From the NCBI GenBank assembly GCA_004764695.1, contig SMSO01000032.1, forward strand, positions 4,525,483 to 4,589,482: DNA of 64,000 nucleotides, given 5' to 3'. The stretch's first letter is position 1, and each line of letters starts with the position of its first letter. A program made the position numbers and the translations under genes. The notes beneath the pieces are model-generated. The model was given only the letters and a program-made list of their open reading frames with translations, searched no databases and was not told the DNA's origin. The stretch is from Schizochytrium sp. TIO01 (taxonomy: Eukaryota; Sar; Bigyra; Thraustochytrida; Thraustochytriidae). Positions 34,072 to 45,187 of the stretch are shown here, one piece after another.

Positions 34072-34421
34072 ATGAACCGGCAGCAAAACCAAAACTACAT
34101 GGTGGGTCCCAACGGAGCACCTGTCCCTAACATGCCCATGTACAACACTGGAATGAATAGCACAATCGCTGCTAATAATACCAGCAACAACGCCATGATG
34201 GGAAACATGAATAACATGAACACTGGTCAGCATCACAGCCATCCTGTCAACTTTACACCTGTCAGTATTAACAATGGTGGGCAACCATACGGCACGTACA
34301 ACCACTTTTATCAAAGTTATACTATGCCCGGAACTGCACCAAACGGAAGCAGAGCTGCAGGCAACGATGATGATGACGAGGACGAGGAAGGGGAAGGGGA
34401 AGAAGAGGAAGAGGAGGACAA

Positions 34422-34472
<51 letters not shown>

Positions 34473-37400
34473 CAGCGAAGACGACGAGAAACCTCAGGCC
34501 CCAGCTCCATCACTATTCCACGCCCCAGTTTACTTCCAAAGCCAGGCGCCGATCCAACTTCGGAATCAGGCACCAGTCCCTTTTCAAAGCCAGCCTCTAG
34601 CCAGTGTTACTCTACCTTCTACGACCTATCACAATAGCACAGCTCAACACCATGTTCAGGCTGTAGCGTCCGTAAACAGTAACGCGAACAACACATTTTC
34701 CACCATGGCTAACAACAACGGGCAAATTTACCCCAGCAAACCTCAGGATGACAATGTGGATGGAGATGAAGATGAGGATGAAGACGAAGATGAAGACGAA
34801 GGCGACGATGATGGTAGCAATGAAGAAAATAACAACAAGGACACCAGTATTAATGATCTAGACAATAATGGTAACATGGGTGACGTCCCTGCTACAAACA
34901 GCGGCAACGAAGCTGTTGTTGCCGACGGGGGAAACACTGCCATTGTCGTCGATAATCAAGAAAGCGAGAATATTGCAGATGAAGACGACAAGGAACAGGA
35001 GCAGGAGGACGTTGACATGAACGACGTAATCCAATCTACTGCCACTACCGTGCCTCGCTCCCATCAAATTGCTGAGGCTAACCGTGTCTCAGATGTTCTT
35101 CGAAGCGTTCTTGAAACACTTGATGAAGCAATGGCCGACCGCATGCGTGGAAATGAGGCGGTAGCTCTGTCTGCTCAAGACGATGAAGCGCTTCCAAGCC
35201 TTGACGAAACACAGGTCGATCTTGGTGAAGTCTGTAAAGACTTGGAACGTGTGATTGATATCGGGGCAATGTCGCATATGGATGCCGAGGTTCTAGTTTC
35301 ATTTGCACAATCTTTGGCTAAAACATTGACTAACATGACAGACCCTGCTGAACTAATTCGCACGTTGAGTCGCACAAGTATGCTTTTACGCATCATGTCA
35401 GATCCCAACGCTGATCGACGCTTAGTGTCAGGTGAATCTCTCGAAGCTGCCATCTCTTTGTGCTGTTTTGCTGCTCATGATGTTTTATACCCCATTATCG
35501 ATAAGAATTTCTCTACCAAAGCAGGCCGTCGAGTGAAAGGGCATAAGTCGGCAAAGGGCAAAGGTAGCAACAAGAAGAAGGGCAAAGGAAAAGGCCGCAA
35601 AGGTGGCAAGAAGCGCCGGCGTGGTGACGGTAATGAGCCCGAGAGCGATGACATCAACAATGATGAGCTTGATATGGATATGAATGATGGTGAGGAAGAA
35701 CAGCAAGAAGAGATGGAAGAGGAGGAGAAGGAAGAAGGAATCTCAGCTCAAGATCTCGCAGGAGTAGACCTCACGTCTGTTGCTGATGCACTTGCGCAGA
35801 CTCTCTCGTATCTCGATCGAGCAGTTTCATGCATTCCTCGTATCGAGGACGCACAGCTTGTTCAACTTATTAATCTTTGTGCATCCTGTCTATACCTCGA
35901 CCCTTCTAAAAAGACCAAGCTTGCAGCGAAGTCGTCACTATTGCAGCAGGTGAGCATTGACCTCCTTCGCTCAATATTCCGCAACAATGTCGATCACAGG
36001 TCGCTTGTGCTTGACGAGCTTGCTGATGCTGTGCCTCGTCTTCCTCGAACTCAACGGAGTATGCGGACTTACAGCATTCCAGGACATGATCAAGCAGTGC
36101 AATTGATTACTGTAACTGTACTTGAGATTGTTCAAGCTGCCTGCGGGCCCTCAAAGAGTGAACCTTCTACTATTCCGGACTATCGCATTGCTCAGCAAAC
36201 AGCTCTTGAGTTCCTTCATAAGATCATTGAAAAGTGTGCTGCTCCTCAAGATCATGTCGACGAGGAAGAAGTTAAACACCATCGTAACTTTCTGAATTTC
36301 TTTGTAGAAGACCTCCTTGAAGTTCTACACGAACCAAATTGGCCAGCAGCTGATATGGTACTTAATTCAATCAGCAGCTATCTCTCGAATTCGCTGAAAA
36401 AAACTGCTAAAAACGCGTCGCAAAGCTCCCAGCGATTTGGTGTTCAAGCTCTACAACTTTTGGGTAACATCCTTGCTCAAATTCAGAGAGATCAAATTTG
36501 GGCCTCAGAAAACCCCCTTCGGTTGCCAAACGATAGCGACCCAGACCTCAAGCCTTCTCCTAATGAGCTTTTGATATGCCCGATCTGCGAACTTGGTGAC
36601 ACAGAAGCCTCAGCGAATCGAATTCGATGTACTCAGTGTCAGCAATGCTTTCATGTGTCCTGTCTTGGTATGTCAGACTCATTTTCCTCGTTTAGCTGCG
36701 ACGACTGTGTCATGATGCAGCAGCTGAAAGATGTATCATCATGCGTATCATATAACTTCTCGTCTGGCGAAACTGACATTGCGGCGTTCCGCCAGCTCTA
36801 CTTGAATATGCTGGCTAGTCAGCGTGCTGATGGTTCGCGTGGAGCTTCCTTTGCTTATGAGTATTGCGTATCTCTATGGGCTAATGAAGACCTTAAAGAG
36901 GGGGGGATCGGAGAAATCAGCCGTCCTGCACTTCGCTCACAATGGACGCGCAGGTGGAAGCTTGCGAAAAAACTTGGTGCCGTTCGGACGACACGCACGC
37001 GGAACTCTGTTTCCAGATACTCTCAAGCGGCGATCGTCCGCCATTTGAATTTGACCCGAACTTACAGCTTGAGCAATAAACTCACGGGTGACACTATGCT
37101 CAATCGACTACTTCATATCCTAAGCACGGGTCTTCCCTCATTGCGGGCCCGTGCCGTAAAGGCTTTAGGCGTGGTACTTGAAGCTAACCACAAATTAATG
37201 GAAGACAAGCGTGTGCAAAAATCAGTGGAGCAACGTGTTCTTGACGAAGCAATTTCTGTTCGAGAGAGTACAATTGATTTGGTCGGACGTTACACTCTGA
37301 TTGACACATCTCTTGTTAGGGATTTTCAGGAGATTCTGATCCAGCGTCTTAGCGACTTGGGCCTCTCTGTTCGCAAACGCGTTATCAAGGTACTGCGTGG

Positions 37401-40248
37401 ACTCCTCCTCGCAAATGCTCCCTTCCCTAATAGAAATGCTGTTTTGATGGCCCTTGTTGACCGCATAGCTGACCCACAAGAAGAGCCTTCGGTGCGTGAT
37501 TTAGTTATTTCAATCTTCAGGGATTTATGGTTCATTGATGAACGTGATGAAAGTTCTGCTGAGGAAAATATGGTTCCTCTCGCTGGGCGCGCCGCACCTT
37601 TTACACCTTTACGGAAGACGAAGTCCTCACAGATCGACAGCATGGAAGATTCACCATCACCAAGAAAATCAACCCCAGTGCCATTTCGCACACCGATGCA
37701 AGCGGTTCACTCCGCCCGTAAGCTACAATCAACTGCTGGCAAGTATATCTCTGGTCTCCCAACTGGGCTGCCCACATCTTATACAGATCTTGTTCCCCGC
37801 AAGTCAATAAAAGATGAAGACAAGGTTGAAGCACTCAAACGAAACACGAATGATATCATGAACCTTGCAGGAGTTCGTGAGGACAACCAATGGTTCGTTG
37901 CACTACTCAAGGGTGTGCTTTCCGAAGAAGAAAGCAAAATTGCTCGAAACACAGAGCGAGCGCATGCAAATTGTGTTAAACTTGTGGAAAACATGATGCA
38001 TCAGTTGCTTGAAATCCAAGATGAAGATTTTGATTTGGCGGAATTTAAGGCAAATGGCGAAATTGAGTGCAGTGATGTTGAAGGTCAGACCATGTATATC
38101 CTTCGTGCATTGGGACTATTTGCAGATGCTGCTCCGACGCTTCTACTTCCCCACTTGGAGCCTCTTACTCGGTATTTACAACGAGATATGCTCCAAGTAC
38201 GAAAGGAAAATCTAGTGGAAGCGTCTTGCACTATTCTCAAAGTTGCTACTCAGGCTATTCGTTCATCATCAAAACCTATTGAGCACCGCTTCGCAGAATC
38301 ATTTGCCAATGAGCTTAAACAGCAGATTCTTTCAAGTCCTTCGGATGTTATGCAGAGCTCGGTAGAAACACTTGGGGCGCTTTGTAAACAGTATCCGAAT
38401 CTAGAAGCTCACCTTGACTCAGTTTTGAAGCAGTTCACAGGCTTTTTGATTTCTTTGCAAAAGACAAGGACTCTTGATAAACAGCCTAAACGCATGGTCT
38501 TCAATGCTTATCGGGCTATGTTAGGCAGTGGATCCATCTGCCTCGCACTTCAAAAGCCATCGTCTGACTGCCTCGAAAAGGTCTCAGAACTTCTCTTCTT
38601 TCGTGGCTCTGATCCCCATGCAAAGCAACCTCGTGTAGTCGCTTTACAAGCATTGCGCCATATCTGGGCTAAGGATTCCCAGCGTATGATTACCATTGAG
38701 GCTGATGAATTCATTGACCATGCACTAACCAAAGATTCAGAACCAACTGTACGTAGTCAAGTGCTGCTGACACTTTGTGAACTTCTTCAGCTGGGCGAGG
38801 AGCGCTTGGAGGGAGGTCAGGCGCAAAAGTCTCTTGAGACAGCAACATCTACCAGAGACCGTATTAAAGGTGATCAGGATTCAGACTCTGCTGTTGTGGC
38901 CAGCGTTATGCAAAAGCATGCACAGTCTGTGACTAGCTTACTTTTTGACAAATCTTCGAAGGTGCGTGTTAATGCCGTTTTGCTTGTGGGAACGATGTTG
39001 CGTCAGGGTCTGATTAACCCGTTGCAATGTATCGAACCTATGGTCACCCTTGAATCTGATGAAAAGTGGCTTGTCCATGATACTGCCCATACGTTTCTCG
39101 TGGATCTTGACGAGCGCCATCCTGAGTTTCTTGTCACACGTTGTGTGCAAGGCATTATTCGCTCTTACCATTATAAACTGGAAAATGGTCTTTCCACCTC
39201 GGCCATCGTGCCTCGTGAATCTGAAGATAAGGACACTGGAGACGAGAAACGTTTTCATGTGGGGCCTCTTCAGCCGACATTTTCAATCTTCTCCCGCCTT
39301 TACAAAAGTTGTCTGGCTAATAATGCTGCTCACCGTACCCGATTCATGCAGACCGCGCTGGCCCTCTTCAAACCTGAAGCGAGTATTTTTCGACGTTCTA
39401 GCTCGAACGGAGCCCCATCCACATCGAAGTCGCTTTCCCTTGAGGAACTGCACTTTATGGCAGAGACACTTGGAACATTGCCTTACACCCTCTGGGAAGA
39501 GCCCTTATACCTGGTATATCAAATCAACAGTATTACCTCTTTGCATGGCGATGCTCTTATCCAACTGCTCAAGCCCAAGCTTGCACCTGATCTTCAAGAA
39601 CACGATGCTATGACTTCTGGGGATAACGAGGAGGAAAGCATCTCGCTTCTAGCCAAGCAGCAAGAGCCTTTAGATTGGGAACAAGTTCGTGAAGCCCTTG
39701 TAGCGTTGCAAGGTATTAATATTCTCCTGGAGCTGAAAACTTACCTTAAGACTATTTACAGTCTATCTGAGTCTAGGTGTGAGAAGTATAACCCTAACGA
39801 GACTGCACGGGCAACGGAGAAACATCTAAGTTCAGTCCCACAAAAGCTGGCCGTCTTCCCCAAACTTGACCAGGTCATGGTTAACCTTTTGCAATTCAAG
39901 TGCCCTGAGAATGAACGAAGCGAGGCCAAACTCGTCGAATCTCTCAGCCGACCGTTTCGTGCGTTTGTTGATGCTCTCGCTGATGACCCTGATGATGTGG
40001 CAGTTGTGCTTGAGTCCAAGTCAGGAAAGAAACGCCGTCGTAAGTCAATATCCGCAGTTCCTCCTCTCGCCAATCCTTCTGAAAATGCCACAGACAACGG
40101 AGATATTGACCCTTCTGAGGCTTCTGAGGCTCCAGGTGTGAATGCTAATTTGAATGGAATGGGTATGAATACTTTTGCTCAAGCTTCTTCATCTACACCT
40201 TCCGCACACTTGACAGCACACAATGGAACTGTTGGAACTAATGGTGGT

Positions 40249-40280
<32 letters not shown>

Positions 40281-40794
40281 CGATGAGGAGGAGGATGACG
40301 AAGAGGAACCTGAACACCCAGGAGCCTCTGCATTTCGCCAAATGAACGTCAATTATCCCTTTTCGACTCCGCAGCATAGCAGCAATGCCGGTGTCATGCA
40401 TACTCCACAACAATCGCTATACCAGCAAACTCAAAGCTTCTCAGCTATTCCGCAACAACAGCCAGCATTGCAGCAGAACTTTCAAAGCTATTCCCAACCC
40501 CAGTACCAGCATCAACAACAACAATTTGGACAGCCTTCGTATTACCAAAACTCTTCTCAATTTATGACCCCAGCTCAGCAGCAGCCGCAATATGGTGGGC
40601 CTAACTCTGGGTTTATGCAACAGTCTCCTGCTCCGGGAAATGCACCAGTTATGTACGGCAATTCGATGCAACATGCTGCAGGGCGGCAAAATCAACAGCA
40701 AAGTGAAAGTTGGGACTCCCAAACACAGCAGGCAGCTCTAGCACGCCAGGTACAATTTCAGCAACAGCAACAGAACCTTTATTATCAAAATTAG
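34072..40794 (+). CDS. SCC2: Cohesin loader SCC2/NIPBL (Nipped-B) with PHD finger
   Basis: Loads the cohesin ring onto chromosomes in the nucleus, normally with SCC4/MAU2. The 2240 residues show, in order: an Asn/Met/Gly-rich start; acidic runs (a 17-Asp run at 118-134, and about 225-255); a first helical region; a Lys/Gly-rich basic linker (about 483-520, likely nuclear signal); a C4HC3 PHD finger at about 835-880 (CPIC, CTQC, FHVSC, CDDC); the conserved HEAT core at about 1007-1165 (LRARAVKALG, SVRESTIDLVGRY, SVRKRVIKVLRG, FRDLWF); and the C-terminal Nipped-B segment at about 1880-1925 (LLELKTYLKTIYSLSESRCEKYNPNE). A third acidic run (about 2058-2080) and a Gln-rich tail end the protein. 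A PHD finger is known in plant SCC2 and absent from the animal protein. The start ATG follows GAGCAGG; no in-frame ATG precedes it after the stop at 34027. Confidence 0.96.
34423..34464 (+). repeat. Coding (GAC)14 microsatellite in SCC2
   Basis: Fourteen uninterrupted GAC codons followed by GAT, GAC, GAC encode the Asp run. The pure trinucleotide array is expected to vary in length between strains. Confidence 0.9.
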
Positions 40795-41179
40795 GAACAA
40801 AATAACCATTTTTTACTTTTCAATTTTTATTGTTGGGGTTATGCACCATGCACCACCACCATATACAATATCTAAGATCAATACATGCATTAGAGAATAT
40901 ATTAGAAATGACTCATTCAAATAATGAAATTTGCCAGTTTCTCGTAGAAAGAATGAGTTGGTTGAATTAAGTTAAGTTATACTCGTGGGAATCTCCCTAG
41001 GTATTGTACCTACTAGTAGTAGAGGTTCTATCTAGGTTATGTAAGTTCTAGGGTAGGTATTAGCAGCACGAGATCAGTAGTACCAGGGTGCGCATTGTAT
41101 AGCCTTTTATTTTTCCAAAGAGATCAACAGAAGTCTTTGCACCAAGCTAAAGCATATCATAGAAGTGCCAAATCGCAAC
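40795..41179. promoter_or_regulatory. Short tandem-gene spacer with TAGGTA cluster
   Basis: This 385-bp spacer must hold the SCC2 3' end and the GH20 promoter. CCTAGGTA at 40996-41003, GTACCTAC at about 41006 and GGGTAGGTA at about 41053 form another hexamer cluster, 120-180 bp before the GH20 start. Confidence 0.35.
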
Positions 41180-43336
41180 ATGCTGGGTTCTACATCAGAA
41201 CAAGAATTGATTACATTGGTACCTTTCCCGAAGAAGGTATACGTCGGTGCTCTCTCTATCTCACTTGACTCTTTAAAGCTTCCACGGGCCGGCACTGACA
41301 AGGGAACTTGGCATTGTGAGTTGTCTAACAGCGAGAAAGACAAGGACGTAACTCAGGGTCTTGTGGAAACTTTGCTGAAGCAAGATGGTCATAAAGTCAC
41401 CTATGTGGGCGATGAGTCATCAGCTTATAGCCCTGATCTTACTCTCTCCATATCAGAAATCAGCTACAATGCAATGAGCAGCTCCGTTTCATCAGAATTC
41501 TACAAAATAGTCTTTGATGGGAAGAAACACGTTTTAATTTCAGGTCACTCGCGCCAGGCTTGTATATGGGGACTTCAAACTCTAAGACAACTACTCCGTC
41601 AATGCAACACTTCGCTGAGCCAAGTTGATTTAGAAATTCATGATTGGCCAGTTTTTCCAACTCGAGGCTATCTTTTGGATATCAGCCGCGACCGGGTCCC
41701 AACTTTAGCAGAGCTTTATAATATCGTAAACTTTATGAGCTCTTGTAAGCTTAATCATCTTGAGCTCTATATGGAACACACATATGCCTATGAAGGCCAC
41801 GAGTGCGTTTGGAAAGATTCATCACCTCTTCATGCTAAGGACCTCAAAAGGCTTGACAAGTTTTGTACCGACCGAGGCATTTGCCTCGTCCCCAATCAAA
41901 ACACATTAGGCCACATGAGCCGCTGGCTGCGACATGAGAAGTATCGAAACCTTGCCGAAGTACAAGAAGGTATGTTCCATTTCTTTAGTGAGGAGAAAGA
42001 GCCATTCTCCCTGTGCCCAACAGATCCTATGGCACTTGAATTGTGCCGAGACTTGCTTTCACAACTCACCCCTAACTTTGCTGAGAACCTCCGCAGCGTC
42101 GAGTCAGGCAGTAAACCACTTATACATGTCAACCTGGATGAACCTTTTGACCTTGGTCGTAGACATGCGCGCTCAGGACACGGCAATTTGGCTGCTAGAA
42201 ATGCTTTTGAACGACATGTTCGAGGAATCTACCAAATTTGTCAGCACAGGCTTTGTCATCCGCATAGGATGATGATGTGGGCTGACGGAATATGTACAAA
42301 GGAAACTTTAGCAGCAATTCCTTCTGACTGTATTCTAATAGAATGGGGGTATGAAGAAAATCATTCTTGGAGTCCACGTCTTGATCATCTTCGATCAATG
42401 GGCCATGAGGTTTGGGTTGCCCCAGGGACGAGCTCGTGGGGGAGTGTAGGCGGTCGGACATCTAATTCTCTGAGTAATTTACGACAAGCAGCAGCTTATG
42501 GATTAGCAAAAGGAGCCACAGGAATACTCATTGCAGATTGGGGGGATTTTGGACATCATCAACAGCCTGTAATTTCCATAATTCCCCTTGTAGCTGGATG
42601 TGTGCATGCATGGTCCCCAGATGTGATTCAACCCAACTCGTCTAGGAAAACAAATGACTTCCAAGGTATGGATGAAGATACTATAACAAGGTGGTGTAGC
42701 GCTCTGAATGTATTGCCAGAGACTTGTTCGAGAACTCTGTACCGCCTTGGGAATGTCTTCCAGCTCTTGCCAAAGCTTCCGAACATTTCACTCCTTTGGT
42801 TAGCATTGCGCATAGCTGAGCCAATTCAAAATAATCATGTTGTTCGATTTGCAATCGAGCAGTTCACACCGTTTCCATATCCTGCACACTTCCTGAGATG
42901 TTCTGGTCCTCTTTTAAATAGCATTTTTAAGATGTGTCTAGTTAGGAGAGCAAGTGTTTTACAAGTACGAGCCTTTGCACAATCTCTTTTGCAAGACCAG
43001 CAGGAAATCACAAATTGTCCACAATGGAAATCATCTTTGTGGCAAGCAGACTGTGTTCTGAAGCAAATTCATTTAAGCATTCGTATGGTTGATTTCCTCT
43101 GTGATCTGTGGATAGCTCGAGAAGAAGCAGGGATCCATAAACCTGCAACAGCAGCATCACAATATCTCAACGAAGTTGAAGTTGAGTCTTTGATTACTGA
43201 ATACGTAGAGCTTTGGCAATTAACCTCCCAGCCAGGCGGGTGTAAAAATCTGTTGAAAAGCTCCGTCGAGCTGCTGGACAAGTCCCATTTCCCGCCGCCC
43301 CAAACTCTTAGACTATTCCTTTTTCAAGAAAATTAA
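41180..43336 (+). CDS. Glycoside hydrolase family 20 beta-N-acetylhexosaminidase
   Basis: Expected to remove terminal beta-linked N-acetylglucosamine or N-acetylgalactosamine from glycans. The 718 residues begin with an N-terminal GH20b-type domain (to about 150, ending LISGHSRQACIWGLQTLRQLL) and continue into the GH20 barrel: RGYLLDISRDRVPT at about 161, NHLELYMEHTYAYEGHE, NQNTLGHMSRWL, and the catalytic Asp-Glu pair D320-E321 in HVNLDEPFDLG. The DE pair is the family's general acid (Glu) and the residue that orients the substrate acetamido group (Asp). Later WADG and WGYEENHSW motifs line the pocket. No signal peptide or membrane segment is visible, so the enzyme may be cytosolic, more like hexosaminidase D-type and bacterial members than lysosomal HexA/B. 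The frame opens at a GTG at 41165; the first ATG is 41180. Confidence 0.9.
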   Translation: MLGSTSEQELITLVPFPKKVYVGALSISLDSLKLPRAGTDKGTWHCELSNSEKDKDVTQGLVETLLKQDGHKVTYVGDESSAYSPDLTLSISEISYNAMSSSVSSEFYKIVFDGKKHVLISGHSRQACIWGLQTLRQLLRQCNTSLSQVDLEIHDWPVFPTRGYLLDISRDRVPTLAELYNIVNFMSSCKLNHLELYMEHTYAYEGHECVWKDSSPLHAKDLKRLDKFCTDRGICLVPNQNTLGHMSRWLRHEKYRNLAEVQEGMFHFFSEEKEPFSLCPTDPMALELCRDLLSQLTPNFAENLRSVESGSKPLIHVNLDEPFDLGRRHARSGHGNLAARNAFERHVRGIYQICQHRLCHPHRMMMWADGICTKETLAAIPSDCILIEWGYEENHSWSPRLDHLRSMGHEVWVAPGTSSWGSVGGRTSNSLSNLRQAAAYGLAKGATGILIADWGDFGHHQQPVISIIPLVAGCVHAWSPDVIQPNSSRKTNDFQGMDEDTITRWCSALNVLPETCSRTLYRLGNVFQLLPKLPNISLLWLALRIAEPIQNNHVVRFAIEQFTPFPYPAHFLRCSGPLLNSIFKMCLVRRASVLQVRAFAQSLLQDQQEITNCPQWKSSLWQADCVLKQIHLSIRMVDFLCDLWIAREEAGIHKPATAASQYLNEVEVESLITEYVELWQLTSQPGGCKNLLKSSVELLDKSHFPPPQTLRLFLFQEN

Positions 43337-43501
43337 AAAAATCATGCCGAGTCCAGGTCACTCGAGGTTCTTTACATACACGAACTGTGTCCAGTCTAGT
43401 GAATATATGCTCTATTTTCTCTAGTCAATCGGGAGGGGCTTTAAGATGTACTTCAACACAAACCCCGCATTTCTTGAGTGTCATCGTACTGCCAAGGTTA
43501 A

Positions 43502-45187
43502 CTAATGAAACTTTGCATCGTAAAGGCTCTTCAGCTTCATGTAGCGATAATAAGCGTCCTGATTACGTGAAGGCTCGGTAGGTTCTGCTTCGCTTAGCCC
43601 ATTTGGAAAGCTGAGTTGGCCCGGTCTCAATGGAACAGTCTTAGGAGGCCCTTTACTTATTTTCATTAGATTAATATCTTCGCCATCATCATCTTCTTCA
43701 AAATCCTCATCTGACGAAAGCCCCAAGCAATCCTCCTTGTAACCGTAATTGGGTCTGGATTTCTTTTCAATGCATGTTGCGGGTAGCGGGGGAGGTGGAG
43801 GCGGGGAAGAATCCAACGATCGGGGCGAATAGTTTGTTTGACTTTTCGTCGCCTTTGGTGAATAACTTGGTTCATGCTCGGAGCGTTGTATCCTTTTTGC
43901 TGCAGAAGAAAAATTTCGAAACTTTTCTCTTTCTTGTACCAAGGTTCCGCGAAGACGATCCAACTTATTTTGTGTAGCATCCAAAAGACGTCGCTGAGCT
44001 GCCATTTCAGATTTAAGTGTTGCTACTTGTTTGTCGGAGTGTCCTCCCTTTAACTTTCGGATGCGGTCTTTCTGAGACGATACAGTCTTTTCTAAGGTAG
44101 CAATTCGTTCTAGAGAAGACTCTTGTCGATCTTTGGACTCTTGCTCCCGCCTCCGAGAGGATTCCAGCCGACCCTTTAAATCTTTTACTTCTTGCTTCAA
44201 AGATTGTTCACGGAGTTTTGCATCAGCAAGGAGCCGCCGAAGCCTCGCTATGGACACCCCCCCACCTTCAGTATCTGAGCAGGGTGTTTGTTTACGTGCA
44301 TTACGGCTAGCTGCAGTGGATCTAGAAACTTTTGTTTTCTGCTTTGGTGGCTTGAGTTTATTGGTTTTTCTGGTGATAAGACTTTTCTCAATTGTAGAGG
44401 GAGAAGGGTTTTTGCCATGGGCTAAGGGACCTTCTTTTCCGCTGCGTTGACTCCGTATTCTTGCAGGTACTGAGCCTGCCGAAGCGGTGCTTCTAGTTGA
44501 TTTGCGAGACAGTTTAGAGTGAGTAGATCGGGTGGACTGAACACTACGTGGCGATTGAAAGGACTTCAGCCTTGATCGTCTCTGGCCAACGCTCGAACCA
44601 GAGCTTGAATAACCAGAACGCGATGACCTTGCCTTGCTGGGGCTTGCAGATCGTCTTCTGCGGACCGACGCAGACTTTTGCTTGATGCGAGTTGATCTAG
44701 TCCCATGAGTTCGTCGCTGTCGCCTCTTTTTCTTAGGCTCCTCATCATCATCATCTTCATCATTTGACAGGAGCTCATTGAATGTAGCTACGGCAACACG
44801 ATGCTGATCCCTCCAGCGTCTGAGTAGAGTCTCATCATCATCATCCTGCAGGGCTTGCAAAAAACTATCTGTTGAACCTTGTTCGTCAATCCCTTTAGAA
44901 TCGATTTTAAGGGAACTTTTTGAAGAAGGCTTATTTGATGCAGAGAATGGGGACTTGTTTTGTTTAGCAGTATGAACTCCTATACCAGGGCTTGTTACCC
45001 TGGCACCAACCTTTGGAGTGGAACGTGTTGGGCTTTTCTTTTGGGGGGAGCCCACGGGATCGTAGCGGATGCGGGTCGCAGCAGAGTTAATTGCGCGGTC
45101 ACTAGCTTTAAGACTTGCCAACATTTCCTGAGCATATTCACTCAGGTCTGCCCCAAGACTACTGTCTTCGCTACTGTCATCTGTCAT
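43502..45187 (-). CDS. Ser/Arg-rich coiled-coil protein of unknown function
   Basis: I do not recognise the family. The 561-residue protein has an acidic start (MTDDSSEDSS), an SP-rich region, a DDEDDDEE stretch, a strongly basic Ser/Arg-rich middle (about 150-270, many RS and SPR words), a long coiled coil (about 305-435, heptad Leu/Arg/Glu), a poly-Pro stretch (about 459-470) and an acidic end. The mix of RS-rich tail and coiled coil suits a cytoskeletal or centrosome-associated protein, or an RNA-linked nuclear one; neither is shown. The frame continues to a TTG at 45232, but the first ATG is 45187. It converges on GH20 with only 165 bp between stop codons. Confidence 0.75.
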   Translation of the reverse strand: MTDDSSEDSSLGADLSEYAQEMLASLKASDRAINSAATRIRYDPVGSPQKKSPTRSTPKVGARVTSPGIGVHTAKQNKSPFSASNKPSSKSSLKIDSKGIDEQGSTDSFLQALQDDDDETLLRRWRDQHRVAVATFNELLSNDEDDDDEEPKKKRRQRRTHGTRSTRIKQKSASVRRRRSASPSKARSSRSGYSSSGSSVGQRRSRLKSFQSPRSVQSTRSTHSKLSRKSTRSTASAGSVPARIRSQRSGKEGPLAHGKNPSPSTIEKSLITRKTNKLKPPKQKTKVSRSTAASRNARKQTPCSDTEGGGVSIARLRRLLADAKLREQSLKQEVKDLKGRLESSRRREQESKDRQESSLERIATLEKTVSSQKDRIRKLKGGHSDKQVATLKSEMAAQRRLLDATQNKLDRLRGTLVQEREKFRNFSSAAKRIQRSEHEPSYSPKATKSQTNYSPRSLDSSPPPPPPLPATCIEKKSRPNYGYKEDCLGLSSDEDFEEDDDGEDINLMKISKGPPKTVPLRPGQLSFPNGLSEAEPTEPSRNQDAYYRYMKLKSLYDAKFH

